Shown here: piece by piece, positions 23,243 to 33,480 of the stretch
How the letters are laid out: the number at the start of each line of letters is the position of its first letter
Position numbering within the stretch: the stretch's first letter is position 1
Assembly (NCBI GenBank): GCA_947034885.2
Contig: OX344758.2
Coordinates: 15,589,067 to 15,653,066, forward strand
Reading direction: 5' to 3'
Source: Thuidium tamariscinum
Lineage: Eukaryota > Streptophyta > Bryopsida > Hypnales > Thuidiaceae
DNA length: 64,000 bases
Notes under the pieces: generated by a model
Seen by the model: the letters and a program-made list of their open reading frames with translations, nothing else
Told to the model about the DNA's origin: nothing
Database searches by the model: none
Program-made: the position numbers and the translations under genes

Positions 23243-24895
23243 GTCAAACCAAAGTAGCAATTTGAATTGAGAGAAGCTATTGGAAGTTATTTGAGTTGAT
23301 TAGAAGTTGAGAAGCAAGTCCAAATAGTTAAAAGGAACTAGAATAGGACTACCCACCCAATCCATTAGCAAAGTTGAATAGGTAGGAAAAGATCCATTGC
23401 TTGAAAGACACAATAGATTGATGCTTAGACATTGTGAGCCCCCTAGTTGGTACTTGGAACTCTGGATCTATTTTTCACAAATATTTTACAAATTTTAGCT
23501 TAATTGTTGAAGAAAAAGACATAAAAAAAAGTGTTAAGAGTGTTTTGGTAGCAGTCTCTACTAAAGTACCGAGGAAACATCTTAGAAGGTAGAAAATTCT
23601 TAAATCCAGTGATTTCCATCATTCTAAGTCTTAGAAGTATCATTGAGAGAATAGTTAGTAATTTCGAGAGATGTGAGGAGATGAGTGTGGTAGCACAAGG
23701 CAGCACAAATCCTCATGTAGGTGTTAATTTTGAGTTAAACATCGTTCAAATGATTTGTGTATCATTCCCAAAGGATTTTACTCGTAGTTTCCTCAAGATG
23801 TTAGGAATAGGGTGCAAAAAACAACCCCAAGACAACAAAAACCAAATGTATGACTGAAAACTATCTCAACACTTCCGCACTTTCTTAAATCACCTCTTTC
23901 TCAAATCTCTCAAATCTTGTACCATTACCAAACAAGGAGGAGTATCATTACCTTATGCCTCTCTCTATCCGAATCAATGAAATAGTATCCAATTAGGTGG
24001 ATGCGGAACTAAAAAGAGTGTCATAACCTTGTGCCTCTTTCAGATCCATTTTCGGATCCACTTCCAGATCCAGTGACTTAAGTAACAAATAATAGAATTT
24101 TAGCCTCTATATCAAAGGGGTCCACTATTGGTACTTAGGAAGGATGTGTTGAATCCTATCCTTCTAAGGATTAAAGTGAATGAAGTTCCACTAAAAAAAA
24201 AGACACAAAATAAATAGAATGCAAGTTCTTCCTCACAACTAATCTGGATGGCAATTCAAACTAGTAGGTCACTCAGTAAATTCAATCTCCACCTTACTAC
24301 AACAATAGACCTATCCAAATCCAATTTCTAAGGCAAAATCTGGGGACCAAATAACTAGGCAACCTTAACTACTTGCTGATCACTCACTTCCGGTCGTAGT
24401 AGGACCTCATCAACATGTCAATTGGCATGCACCCACTCCACCTACAAGACACATCCAATCCAAGAGCAACTATCCCACACAAAAGTCTCCAAGTGACCGC
24501 AATCACTAGATTTTACTCCTAGTACACACAATCTATCATCCAGATCACTTCAATATCTTGGAACTGGATTCAGATAGAGTTTGGGGAAGCCACTTTTTTG
24601 TCCAACACTTGCAAACCTAACTAGCTCGCATTAAACAATGGTTCTAGCAGTGCTGGCATACCAACATAGAGCCAAGACTTTTCAGACTAGTGCTTATGAA
24701 GTAGAAATCGGTAAATTAGATTACAAAATGAAGGAAAAACAAAAGTAAGAACACTCGGGGCAACAACTAAACTTTAAACCCTTAAATACCAACTTAAGAG
24801 AACCCTAAAAGCCCCCAAGGAACAAAACTAAGGACCAAGGAATGAAACGTCACATTCCCTATCGACAAAATGTTGACTTTGCTACCATGTGGCAA
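23243..24895. other. Unassigned DNA with a probable old Ty3 LTR fragment
   Basis: From about 23900 the text is reminiscent of LTR A, for example 'ctcacaactaatctggat.gc' followed by 'agtaggtcac' near 24235-24275 against 25349-25386. It also contains 'ggatccacttccagatccagtg'. This is consistent with an older, strongly diverged LTR of the same family lying next to LTR A. Frame 23609-23857 has no recognisable domain. Confidence 0.35.
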
Positions 24896-26135
24896 TGTCG
24901 TAGCACAGGAAAGTCAAGTTTCTTCTCTAAGACCGGAAATGGTCTTAAAGTGACTCGTTTATCGTTCCCACAGAGATTTGGTTGCCAGATGACTAATATT
25001 CGGAAATCAGAACAAGGATTACCACAAAATCCCAAGCACACTTATCTAATCTTACCTTATCATACTCTAAAACTCTACAGACCTCTCTTATTTACAAACT
25101 TACAGAATCCAAACCGGAACAGAGAGTGGGTAGCAAGTCCAGTTCTCCTACATCCTAAGATACTTTCCGGTTTTTTCCTAGTAACTAGTGTCCGGAATCG
25201 AGTTTAACCTCTGAACAAAGAGGGATCTGCGTATTGTGAGAAAAGAAGGAAGCTTACAACCTACCCTCTACGTTTTAGAGTGTCAAGAGTGCCACTTAAA
25301 TAAAGAAACAACAAAACAACATCAATCCTATTTAACCTAGTTTCCCTCACAACTAAACCGGATAGCTATCTGGCCTAGCAGGTCACGCAAGGAACTTCAG
25401 TCAAAAGCTAACTTAAACTACAACGACGGACTACTGGGTTAGTCTAAACTCTGGGCAGAATCCGGGACGGGCGGATTGAGAAGTCGTCACCTTCCTTACA
25501 CATTTCTAATTACTAAAGAACCTGTCTACCGCTTGAACTGGAGTTGTCCGGAATCATCCACGACTATGGCTCCAAGTGACTGGGACTATCATCAGATACC
25601 GAAAAACCGGAACTGATCGCACTGAGGGATCAGGAATCCACCATCACACACAGATTGCACTTACACTCCCAAGAATCCAGATAAACCCAATATCCGGGCA
25701 CACTCTCTCCCTACCTATTCCTGCAATTCTACAGAACATACACCAACAAGGTTACCTACTAGAATACACGCCGCCACCTCAATGTGAACCAGAAAAGCTG
25801 ATTTGAATTGCACAATGCTAGGAAAACAAGGTATGAAAATGCACACAAATAAACTAAAAACTAACACCTAAATACTTTACAACCCAAGGGAAACTACAAC
25901 CCAAGGGAGATCAAAGCTAACCACAAGGGAATGACACCTGTCATTCACCTTATCCAACTCTGAGTTGACTTCCACTGAAAACTAGGACTGACCGTAAAAA
26001 GTGGATCTCAGATCCGAAAAATCCGGATCCAGTGGAGTCAAAATTACCTACTCATCTAAAAGCAACTTGAAAAATGCTTTCTACCAAAAACTTAGGTTTT
26101 CAGCCGCCTACCTACTATAATTCCTAACCCTTAAT

Positions 26136-28024
26136 CTATTTCCTTGGCCGCTTCCCTGGAGTCCCTCCTGTCTTGGCGGCGCCCTTCCTTGGTGGCTGTT
26201 TCCGGGCAGAACCGGAAGTGTTCTTGCGCTTCCTCGCCTGAGATGATTTTGCCTTCAGTTGGGCCTTGAGCTTCCGTATCATGGCCAACTTGGCATCCGG
26301 ATCAGAATCCGGTTCTGACTCCTCGCCTCCAGATCCAAAGGTAGACTCTTCGTCTTTTTCCTCCTCAGATTCGTCTTCTTCCTCCTCTTCCTTGACCGGA
26401 AGTGGTTTCTTCTTCTTCTGACAGTCCGTCACCTTGTTCTTGGATGGGGAAGGCTTGGGGGAAACTGTAGGTTTCTTGCTCTGTGGAGTTCCTACATTCC
26501 CTTCCCGTTGCTGAGATTGGCTCTTGGTCAAAGAAACCGGTGTTTCCCCTGTTCCGGATTCAAGGACGATGGTCGATTTGGAAGGTGTGGTTATAACCAC
26601 ATCCTCAGATGGCTCTCCGGTTTTCTCCTTCACCACCGGAGTTGCTGGCTTCCCCTTTGGCAAGGGTGGCTTAGAGGGAGTCGCCTTTGTCACTTTCTCC
26701 TCTTCCGGTTTAGTTTCCGGTTGGAGGGGCGGACTGACCTCTCCCATGACTTTCCGCATTTGTACCAACAACTTCTCCATCTTCACGTTGAAGGAAACTA
26801 GGACGTTGATCACCTTATCCCCTAGCTTCCTTGTTCCCTCCAAGACCTTCTCATCAAAGAGTTTGGCCTTATTCAAGACCTCTACCGGAACGCTAATGAA
26901 TTCCTTAATCCGGTCAAGGGTCTCTACTGACTGAACTGAGAATTTCCGGTTTCGCTCACTTTCCTGCTTCTACTCACTCAGCTCTGCCTTAAGGGAGAGA
27001 AGTTCATCCATCAACTCCTGATACTTAGCCTTTCCGAATTTCCCCTCAGCATCCTCTATCAGGTTCCGGATTTGCTCTACACACTCAGTCCCGGGAATGT
27101 CTCCCAACATCTTCCATACCTTTTTCAAGGTTTCTCTTTCTCGCTCATAATCCTCACGGACTTTCGTGAGTTCCCCAATCATCGACTTTAAAGGGTCGCT
27201 GTTCTAGACAGGGTCCTTCTCTTTCCCCTTTTCTACCTTGACCCATGTCCTCTCTTGCTTTTCCGGTTCCGGTTTCCTAGTCGGACCGGAAGGCTTAGCC
27301 TTTCTCTCAACTTCCTCCATCTTGTCATCTGAATCTGACTTCATTCCGTGAGCTAACTTCACCTCTCTCACTGCATACTCTTGCCTCTCAGAATCCCTTA
27401 TGCAGTCTTGTGAATGGTAGAGGTGGTAGAGAAGGGAGAAATGCTAGAAGGCTTGGTCTTGCCGACTCCCTTGCACAGCTTCCCGACATAATCCCTCATG
27501 ACTATGCCCCAGTCTATTTTCCGGTCACCGCTTAGTGCACCAAAGATTGTATTCCCCAGGGTGAGAGTCATCCGGTTTCCCCTATCCGGACTGAGAATTG
27601 GCACTATGAACTCTAACACCCGCCTCTCTCTTGCGTTCTTGCAATCACTCACGGTGTACCCATCCTTGGAGTGAGGTGCTGTCCGGAACTTACCCACCAC
27701 GAACTTGTTAGTCCGTGAGGCACCTCCTTCTCCTTCCTTGGCAAAACCGTAAACTTCCCACCAGACTCCAGCCGTCCACTTGTCCGGAAGCGCCCTCAAT
27801 GTCTTCCTCTACTCATTCGACTGGGGTTGCAGCAACTCCCGCACCATCACGTCGTCCTTGAAGCTCCATGGCCGATCGATCAAGCCGGCGCAGCCCATCT
27901 GGCTGAGGTCCTCCAACAGGTCCCCACACTCCTCTGTATCCTCCGGAATAACCGGAACCACGTTCTTCAAAGATACCTTGGTGGTGACCTCCTCCTCGGC
28001 TTCGCTTCTAGACATGGCTCCCAC
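26136..28024 (-). pseudogene. LTR-encoded accessory ORF, broken (copy A)
   Basis: A reading frame runs in the element's sense direction inside the LTR. It starts at an ATG at 28024 (MGAMSRSEAEEE). A TAG near 27800, a frameshift near 27430, and TAGs near 27206 and 26970 break it. The last 246 codons (26876-26136) are open. Parts in order: a globular N-terminal region (with WWEVYGF and DRKIDWGIVMRDYVGK); a charged linker; a heptad-like charged coiled coil (about 27182-26970); a Pro/Lys/Thr-rich region; an acidic run (EEEEEDESEEEKDEE); and a Lys/Arg-rich tail ending GKRPRK. The tail could bind nucleic acid or act as a nuclear signal. I do not recognise the family. Confidence 0.6.
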
Positions 28025-28645
28025 TCGTGAAGCTCACACAACTCTCAGAAAACGCACACAAAAACCTCACACACACACACGACTAACTCGCTCGGATACT
28101 CTCACTATCACCGGAACCGGAAAATAGGAAACCAGCAGCAGGAGCAGCAACGCGTGCACACAACCTTCAAAGCTCAGAACTCACCAAGAAATCACAACAA
28201 TGAGGTTTGGAACTCCGAATGACAACCTAAAAAGACTTCATTCAGGTTTACCCCCCTCCCCCACTCTCGGCCGCTGGGAACGGAGTTCCCGACATTCCGA
28301 CCGTTAAAATCCTGTGGTCCCTGGCTTCCCACAAGACTGACCGTTGGGTGGTACTTTCCCTAAACTCCCGGTACGATTCCTACTGACTTGATGCGTGTTC
28401 TAGCCTGTTCCCGATAGACTTAGTACAATTCTAAGTACCCCTGGTGTCAAGCTCTAACCTAGTTTCTGACTTTCCTAATCCAGGTGGATATTCCGATTCC
28501 GGTTCCGGTAAAAAGACAATCCCTCTCTTAACACTATTATCTCCTTACGGTTTCCCGACATTCCGGTTTTCCTCACTATACTATAACTGTGGATATAGAC
28601 TACAAAAATCAAAAATAAATATGACAAATAAAATAAAATAAAAGC

Positions 28646-28660
28646 TATTTTATACTATCT
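28646..28660 (-). promoter_or_regulatory. Candidate TATA element in LTR A
   Basis: On the minus strand AGTATAAAATAGC lies about 35 bp inside the LTR start and about 620 bp ahead of the accessory ORF start. It is conserved in LTR B (near 47015-47030). The surroundings are AT-rich, so it may be chance; a start this near the LTR edge would make U3 unusually short. Confidence 0.3.
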
Positions 28661-28690
28661 AGACGAAAGAGGGGTGTTAGGGTTGTGACA

Positions 28691-28703
28691 TCACCCCATT
28701 TTC
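28691..28703 (-). other. Polypurine tract
   Basis: Minus-strand GAAAATGGGGTGA lies immediately before the LTR start TGTCACAAC. This is where plus-strand DNA synthesis is primed in LTR retrotransposons. It confirms both the LTR edge and the element's orientation. Confidence 0.8.
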
Positions 28704-28905
28704 ACATGTGAGCGTCCTTGTGAACACTGAAGTCCTCAGTGGGGTTCCTTCCTGTTTCTATGTCCGGATCAGAGTTTGAAAATGAATTCAGGTTATACTT
28801 TTTCACCCTTGATCCATTTACTCTAGTATCTAGTGTAACTCCACCTAGATCTTTAAGTTGGAGAGAACTGTTTGAGAAGATCTGCCTGACCTTGTAAGGT
28901 CCCAT
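28702..28905 (-). pseudogene. Integrase C-terminal GPY/F module and tail
   Basis: Begins MGPYKVRQIFSNSSLQL, with VNGSRVKKY further on. This is the GPY/F module of Ty3 integrases followed by the conserved closing motif. The frame then runs to the polypurine tract with no chromodomain. It is separated from the core by TAA stops near 28922 and 29066. Confidence 0.75.
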
Positions 28906-29061
28906 CCATCTGGTATGTAGTTAGCCCGGAAACTCTTCATGACGGTTGTCATAGAGCAATACCAAACCTCCTTCTTTCACTCCGTGGTTTTTGGGCAGTT
29001 TTGCATCAAAATCTTCCTTCCTTTTGCTCTGCACTAGAATGGTTCGTTCCAAAGCATCTTC

Positions 29062-29853
29062 TTAGGCTTCCTCCAATTTGTCAATGGCCAATAACCGGAA
29101 ACTAGAATTAAGATCCCGATTTCCCCTTCTGGCTGCCATTACTCGATGTGACTCCACCTCCATCTCAATCTTATGTAAAGCAGTCTGCCCGAACACAAGG
29201 AAGAAATGACTCTTGCTTGTAGTAGTCTTTTCTGACGTGTTGTAGGAGTGTACTACTGATGCTAACTTCCGGTTCCAGTCTATTTTATGGGCTGCGACCA
29301 TCTTGTTCAGGATCTTCCCGATAATCCCGTTGGCTCTCTCCGTCAATCCATTAGCCTTGGGATTGTAAAGAGTTGTCTTCCTATGCTTGATCAAGTAGGT
29401 GTCAGTGATTGACCGGATTGTATCATTCAGAAAATGGGTTCCCTGATCACTGACCAACTCCAAAGGATGACCAAATCGCATCATGATCTCCTCAAACAGG
29501 AAGCAGGCTGCAGTCTTGGCATCGTTCTTCCGGGTTGCCCTTTCTTCCACCCACTTAGTAGCATAGTCTGTAGCCAAAATAATGTACCTTCATTTCCAGG
29601 CACTGACCGGATTGATAGGTCCAATATCATCAATCCCCCATTTTTCAAATGGCGCTAGGGGAATGATTGGGATCAATGGCCAGTGGTTTCTGAATGAGGG
29701 TGCTCCTGCCCTCTGACACTGGTCACAAGTTCCAACAAATGTCTTCACATCCCGGATCATGGATGGCCACCAATATCCCGCCATCCGGATCCAGTTGACA
29801 GTTGTTATGGCAACAAAATGTCCTCCTGAGGGTCCAAAGTGGAGTGCACTCAT
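29062..29853 (-). pseudogene. Integrase, zinc-binding and catalytic core
   Basis: The zinc-binding HHCC part is visible as LHFGPSGGHF ... CDQCQRAG (29853-29710). The D,D,E core follows: GIDDIGP (first Asp), SDQGTHF (second Asp), and NPKANGLTERANG with the Glu. All catalytic residues remain. An in-frame TGA near 29592 separates the zinc part from the core, so the protein could not be made whole. It would join the cDNA ends to host DNA. Confidence 0.85.
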
Positions 29854-29856
29854 GAC

Positions 29857-30591
29857 CTACTTCCTTTCTCTTTTCTCCAAGCACCTCCTCAGTTTATCAT
29901 CTGCTCCCATTTTGAAAAGAATCCCGTGTATCAAAGTGTATGGGGCCACCTTTTGCTGAAATACAATCTTCTCTTCAAGTGAAAAACCATCCGGAAACTT
30001 CTGGTTCACTAGATAATCAATGATGGTTTGGAAATCGGATACCTCAGCTCCTGCTATGTGGAAGACTGTTGCTGCCTCTTCCCGTATACTCTGAGTTTTC
30101 GGTTCCGGAAGTTGAAGATGGAGGAACTCTTCCGGAAAGTCAGCGGATATGCTCTCCACTGCCTCCAGTCCTCTCTGCCTGGAAAGGAAATCCGCGTTTG
30201 CGTTTGCCTTTCCAGGTTTCACTACAACTTTGTAGTTGAACTCTTGCAACAGAAGGATCCACCTTGCTATCCTTCCGAACAGATCCGGTTTATTCACTAA
30301 ATACTTTAGAGAGTCATGATCCGTATGGAAAATAACTTTATACCCCAGTAAGTAGTGCCTAAACTTTTTGCAGCCATAAACTACAGCAAGAGCCTCCCTT
30401 TCTGTAGTAGAGTAGTTCCTCTCTACTCCACTCATCTGCCTACTTGCATAGTAAATCGGACATTCCGATTTTTCCTTCATCTGCCACAAAATGGCTCCAA
30501 GACACCATCCGGATGCATCCAGGGTTACATGGAAATCCTGTTTCCAATCTGGTGGTGACAGGATCGAAGCTCGTACCAGCCTGCTTTTCAA
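29857..30591 (-). pseudogene. RNase H domain and connection
   Basis: The Asp-Glu-Asp-Asp pattern can be followed: TLDASGWCLGA, ERNYSTTEREALAVV, FHTDHDSLKYL, NANADFLSR. The frame is open for 244 codons, then stops just before the integrase zinc domain (TAG at about 29857). It would remove the RNA strand during reverse transcription. Confidence 0.85.
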
Positions 30592-30621
30592 CTCATCAAA
30601 AGCACATTGTCTAGCTTTGGT

Positions 30622-31392
30622 CTAGATGAACTCTACCTCTTTCTTCAGGAGTTCAGTCAAGGGATTAGCCAATTTGGCATACCCGTCAATGAATCTCCTA
30701 TAGTATCCTACACATTCTAGGAATCCCCGGATCTCCTTAACTGAGGTTGGCGGAACGAGTGTCAAGATTGCCTTGACCTTGTCAGTATCAACCTCTAATC
30801 CCTTTTCACTCACAACATGGCTAAGTAGAATTCCGGACTGCATTCCCAGAAAACACTTACACGGATGTAGCTTCAATCCAGTTTCCCGACATCTCACGAA
30901 TGTCTTCTCCAAGCACTCCAAGTGATTCTCATGTGTACTGAATACTGCAAAGTCATCAATGAATATTTTCAGGAAATGTCGAAGGAAATCCCGGAAAATA
31001 TCCATCATCAACCTTTGGAAGGTTCCAGTTGCATTGCATAATCCGAACGGCATCCGGTTGAAGGCGAATGTCCCCCATTCTGTGGTGAACGTTGTCTTCA
31101 GCTAGTCTGCAAATCGGATGAACACCTGGTTGTATCCGGAAAATCCATCCAGGAAATTGTAACATTCCTGACCGGATACATGATCAAGTATGATGTTAGT
31201 GAATGGCAACGAGAAGTAATCCTTCTTCGTTGCTGCGTTCAGTTTTCGGAAATCCTGACATACTCGGATCTTCACCTTCCTGTTAGCTCCAACTTTCTTT
31301 AGAACTACAACAATGGGTGATACCCACTCCGAGTTGTTAACCGGATAAATAAATCCAGCTTCCAACAATCGGTCTATCTCTTCTTTCACCAT
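30622..31392 (-). pseudogene. Reverse transcriptase domain
   Basis: Conserved blocks in order: FIYPVNNSEWVSPIVVV, RVCQDFRKLNAATKKD, YNFLDGFSGYNQV (first catalytic Asp), MPFGLCNATGTFQRLM, and FIDDFAVFS, the (F/Y)xDD active site. A TAG near 31104 splits the domain into two open segments (31392-31102 and 31053-30622). A second TAG lies at its end near 30622. Clearly Ty3/gypsy type. Confidence 0.9.
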
Positions 31393-31413
31393 CAGAGAAT
31401 ACCTTGGGTTGAG

Positions 31414-32470
31414 TCAGTATTGACGTTGTCTGACCGGAACGGCTCCCTCCATAAGGTCAATCCGGTGTTCACCCAACTCTGACGGAATCCCACTCAAATC
31501 CGTCGCTGTCCAAGCAAAGACATCCAAGTACTTCTTCAACAAATCTACATATCTCTTCTTCTCCTTCTGGCTCAAAGATTTGCCTAGGAAAAAGGATTTT
31601 CCCTTCTCTACTTCCACCTTCTCATAATTAGATGGATTTACTATGTTTTTAATCCAATCTGATTCCTGTTCTTCTGGTTGAACCGGAAAATCACTCCAAA
31701 GAATGTCTGTCCTATTGGAGTTTAATCCGACTGAAGACAGATTTCCTTCAGAGATCTGCTTCTGGATCCACTCTAAGGTCAATGGTACACTTGCCTCACC
31801 AAGGGATCTATCCTCCACTTGAGGATTTGAGGAATCGGGAAGACTGTTCTCTTCCGGTTTTCCCAACTCCAGTGTGGATTGAGGAAACTCGAAATCAGTT
31901 TCAGTCATTCCATCAAACTCTTTCACAAAATATGATGCCGTAGAGGAGGAGTCCCCAGGATCAGACCAGTCCGTCATATATCCTTCCGACTCGCTTGTCT
32001 CACCCATGTATTCTTCCAGTTTCCAGGGAATCCAGACACCCAGTTTCCCGATGACAAACTCCTTATGTCCCCAATCGACAATCACCCTTGCAGCGTACAA
32101 CCAGGGTCTCCTTAGCAAGATAGGAAATGGTCTTCCCTTATCCACCCGAATGATGACAAAATTCAGCAAATACGTTGTCTCACCAATCCGGGTTGGGACC
32201 TGAGAAAGTCGTCCAACCGGAATCACCCTTGACTGATTTGCCATTCGTAATACTTGGATTGTGGTCTCAAACTCAGTGAAGCCCAAATCAAATGCAGTCT
32301 CCTCCAGCATTAGATTCACTCCAAATCCTCCATCAACTAGCACCTTGGGAATTGTACATCCTTCAATTTCCACAACAACTTCCGGTGGCCTATAGTCTTC
32401 TACCTTTGCAAAGTTGACTGCTACAGCCGGAAGTTTGAATCTTCGTTTTCTCCTCTTGGTCTAGGCATTT
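31414..32470 (-). pseudogene. Aspartic protease and protease-RT linker
   Basis: IPKVLVDGGFGVNLM contains the protease active-site region. A Phe stands where small or hydroxyl residues are usual after DGG, so activity is doubtful. The flap region follows with FPILLRRPWLYAA. A long acidic linker leads to the RT N-terminus (LSGIPSELGEHRIDLMEG). The open part is 319 codons; TAGs upstream (near 32463 and 32535) and a TGA at 31411 interrupt the frame. Confidence 0.75.
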
Positions 32471-32474
32471 CGGA

Positions 32475-33480
32475 TCAGCTTTTGGTATTGGGTATTGTCT
32501 TCAAGAAGTTGCCCAATAGTAAAGTTGGCTTTCTAATCTTTGATGTCCTGTAGGATGTTGTACTCATTCCCCTTCTTGTCCGGATCAATGATGATCGGAC
32601 TGTTGTCAAATCTAACCTTTCGTGGAGGAACAGGCACACCGGAAACTGGAACATCCTTCTCCAGTCTACTAGACTCAGAGGCTCTAATTTCCTGACTAAC
32701 CTGCTCACTGATGTCCTCTGGTATCCCTCTGGACTCTACCCCATTTTCTGCGTTTGCTAAGGGTCTAACTCTCACAGATTCAGTAGAGTGGTCAGAACCA
32801 CTTGAATCCGGATTTTTCAATCTGGCTTTCCTACTCCTCCTACCACTACTCTTCTTTCTACTCTTATCTAATCTCTTTTTCTCGACGGAGCTACGAGGAG
32901 CTACGAGTATGAACTGGTTTCTCCGATCGACTTTGTAGCTCCATCCCAAAGAGTCAATTTTCCGAATTCTCAATCCCGGTTTTTGAAGCGTAATTGAGAC
33001 CGGTCTGCTCTCTAGGAGGGACCTCTACTTGCTTATAGATGACCTTCTGCTGAGGTGCCTTATGGCACTAAGCAACTACATGTCCATATTCCTGATAGTT
33101 CTGACAAGGAAGGATTAAAGGAGCTCCCTGACCGGGTCCTTTAAATGGGCATACATTGGCATAGTGCTCTGCTGACCCACAAATAAAACAAAACCCATAA
33201 GGTTTTGACTGAGAGACCATACCAAGACTTATCCCAACTGGTGCTGACCTTGGCATGACATTCGCTCTCATCAGTTGCTAAGGTGGTCTTCCGCGTCCGT
33301 ATGTTGGCTGGATCGTAAAAACCGGATTCAACTCCACCTCTTCTTCTTCTTCTGGAATTGTGTAGTAGACGTCTCCCTCTGGAATTACGTAATTGACGCG
33401 CCGTCCAAAGGGTCTTGTGCATTCACTGGGGTAGTGCTCCACCTCCTGACATCTTGGGCACCTAAATTTAGTCTACAACC
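32475..33480 (-). pseudogene. Gag C-terminal part with zinc knuckles
   Basis: CFICGSAEHYANVC (about 33187-33146) is a complete CX2CX4HX4C zinc knuckle. A second, CPRCQEVEHYPSEC, lies at about 33460-33419. A third near 33110-33065 has lost its second Cys (Tyr instead) and has a TAG just before the last Cys. A basic, Ser-rich spacer (32973-32533) leads to the protease. The capsid region is missing. Confidence 0.75.

Larger units (their letters stand above)
17906..23480 (+). mobile_element. Old LTR-type repeat, broken by three insertions
   Basis: A TATA box (18606) followed by a CT tract, and the block CCTTTGATGGTCTTTTG near 18737, match the reverse complement of the solo LTR at 39858-43338. 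The 'agtgagtcccatagg ... tttgaacccccta' units near 19050-19350 correspond to the 94-bp tandem of that LTR. This copy is therefore a diverged relative in plus orientation. It is interrupted at 19527-20777, 21505-22403 and 22511-23238. The outer boundaries given are approximate; neither LTR end could be fixed. Confidence 0.5.
24896..28690 (-). mobile_element. 3' LTR (LTR A) of a Ty3/gypsy element, 3795 bp
   Basis: Read on the minus strand it begins TGTCACAACCC and ends GTGCTACGACA, i.e. TG...CA. It matches LTR B (39761-47059, minus its insert). Directly upstream in element orientation lies a polypurine tract and then integrase, which fixes it as the 3' LTR. At 3.8 kb it is long for a plant LTR and includes a sense-strand reading frame of about 630 codons. 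No matching 5' LTR adjoins the internal region, so the element is truncated on its 5' side. CCGG words are very frequent throughout. Confidence 0.88.
28691..33480 (-). pseudogene. Ty3/gypsy gag-pol internal region, 5'-truncated
   Basis: Order on the minus strand is gag zinc knuckles, protease, reverse transcriptase, RNase H, integrase, which is the Ty3/gypsy arrangement. The reading frame is essentially collinear but has roughly a dozen in-frame stops. Most can be explained by C-to-T or G-to-A changes (TAG where CAG or TGG is expected, TGA for CGA, TAA for CAA), as methylated plant transposons accumulate. The gag capsid part, primer-binding site and 5' LTR are absent; similarity stops near 33480. 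A GPY/F-type integrase tail and the lack of a chromodomain suggest a non-chromovirus (Tat/Athila-side) lineage. It cannot produce an intact polyprotein. Confidence 0.9.

Noticed and set aside
26508..26934. Plus-strand frames of 97-136 codons in LTR A (and the matching ones in LTR B)
   Set aside because: They are antisense shadows of the lysine-rich minus-strand accessory frame and have no motif of their own.
27780..28127. Plus-strand frame of 115 codons in both LTRs
   Set aside because: Antisense to the broken accessory frame; its identity between copies only reflects the identical DNA tract.
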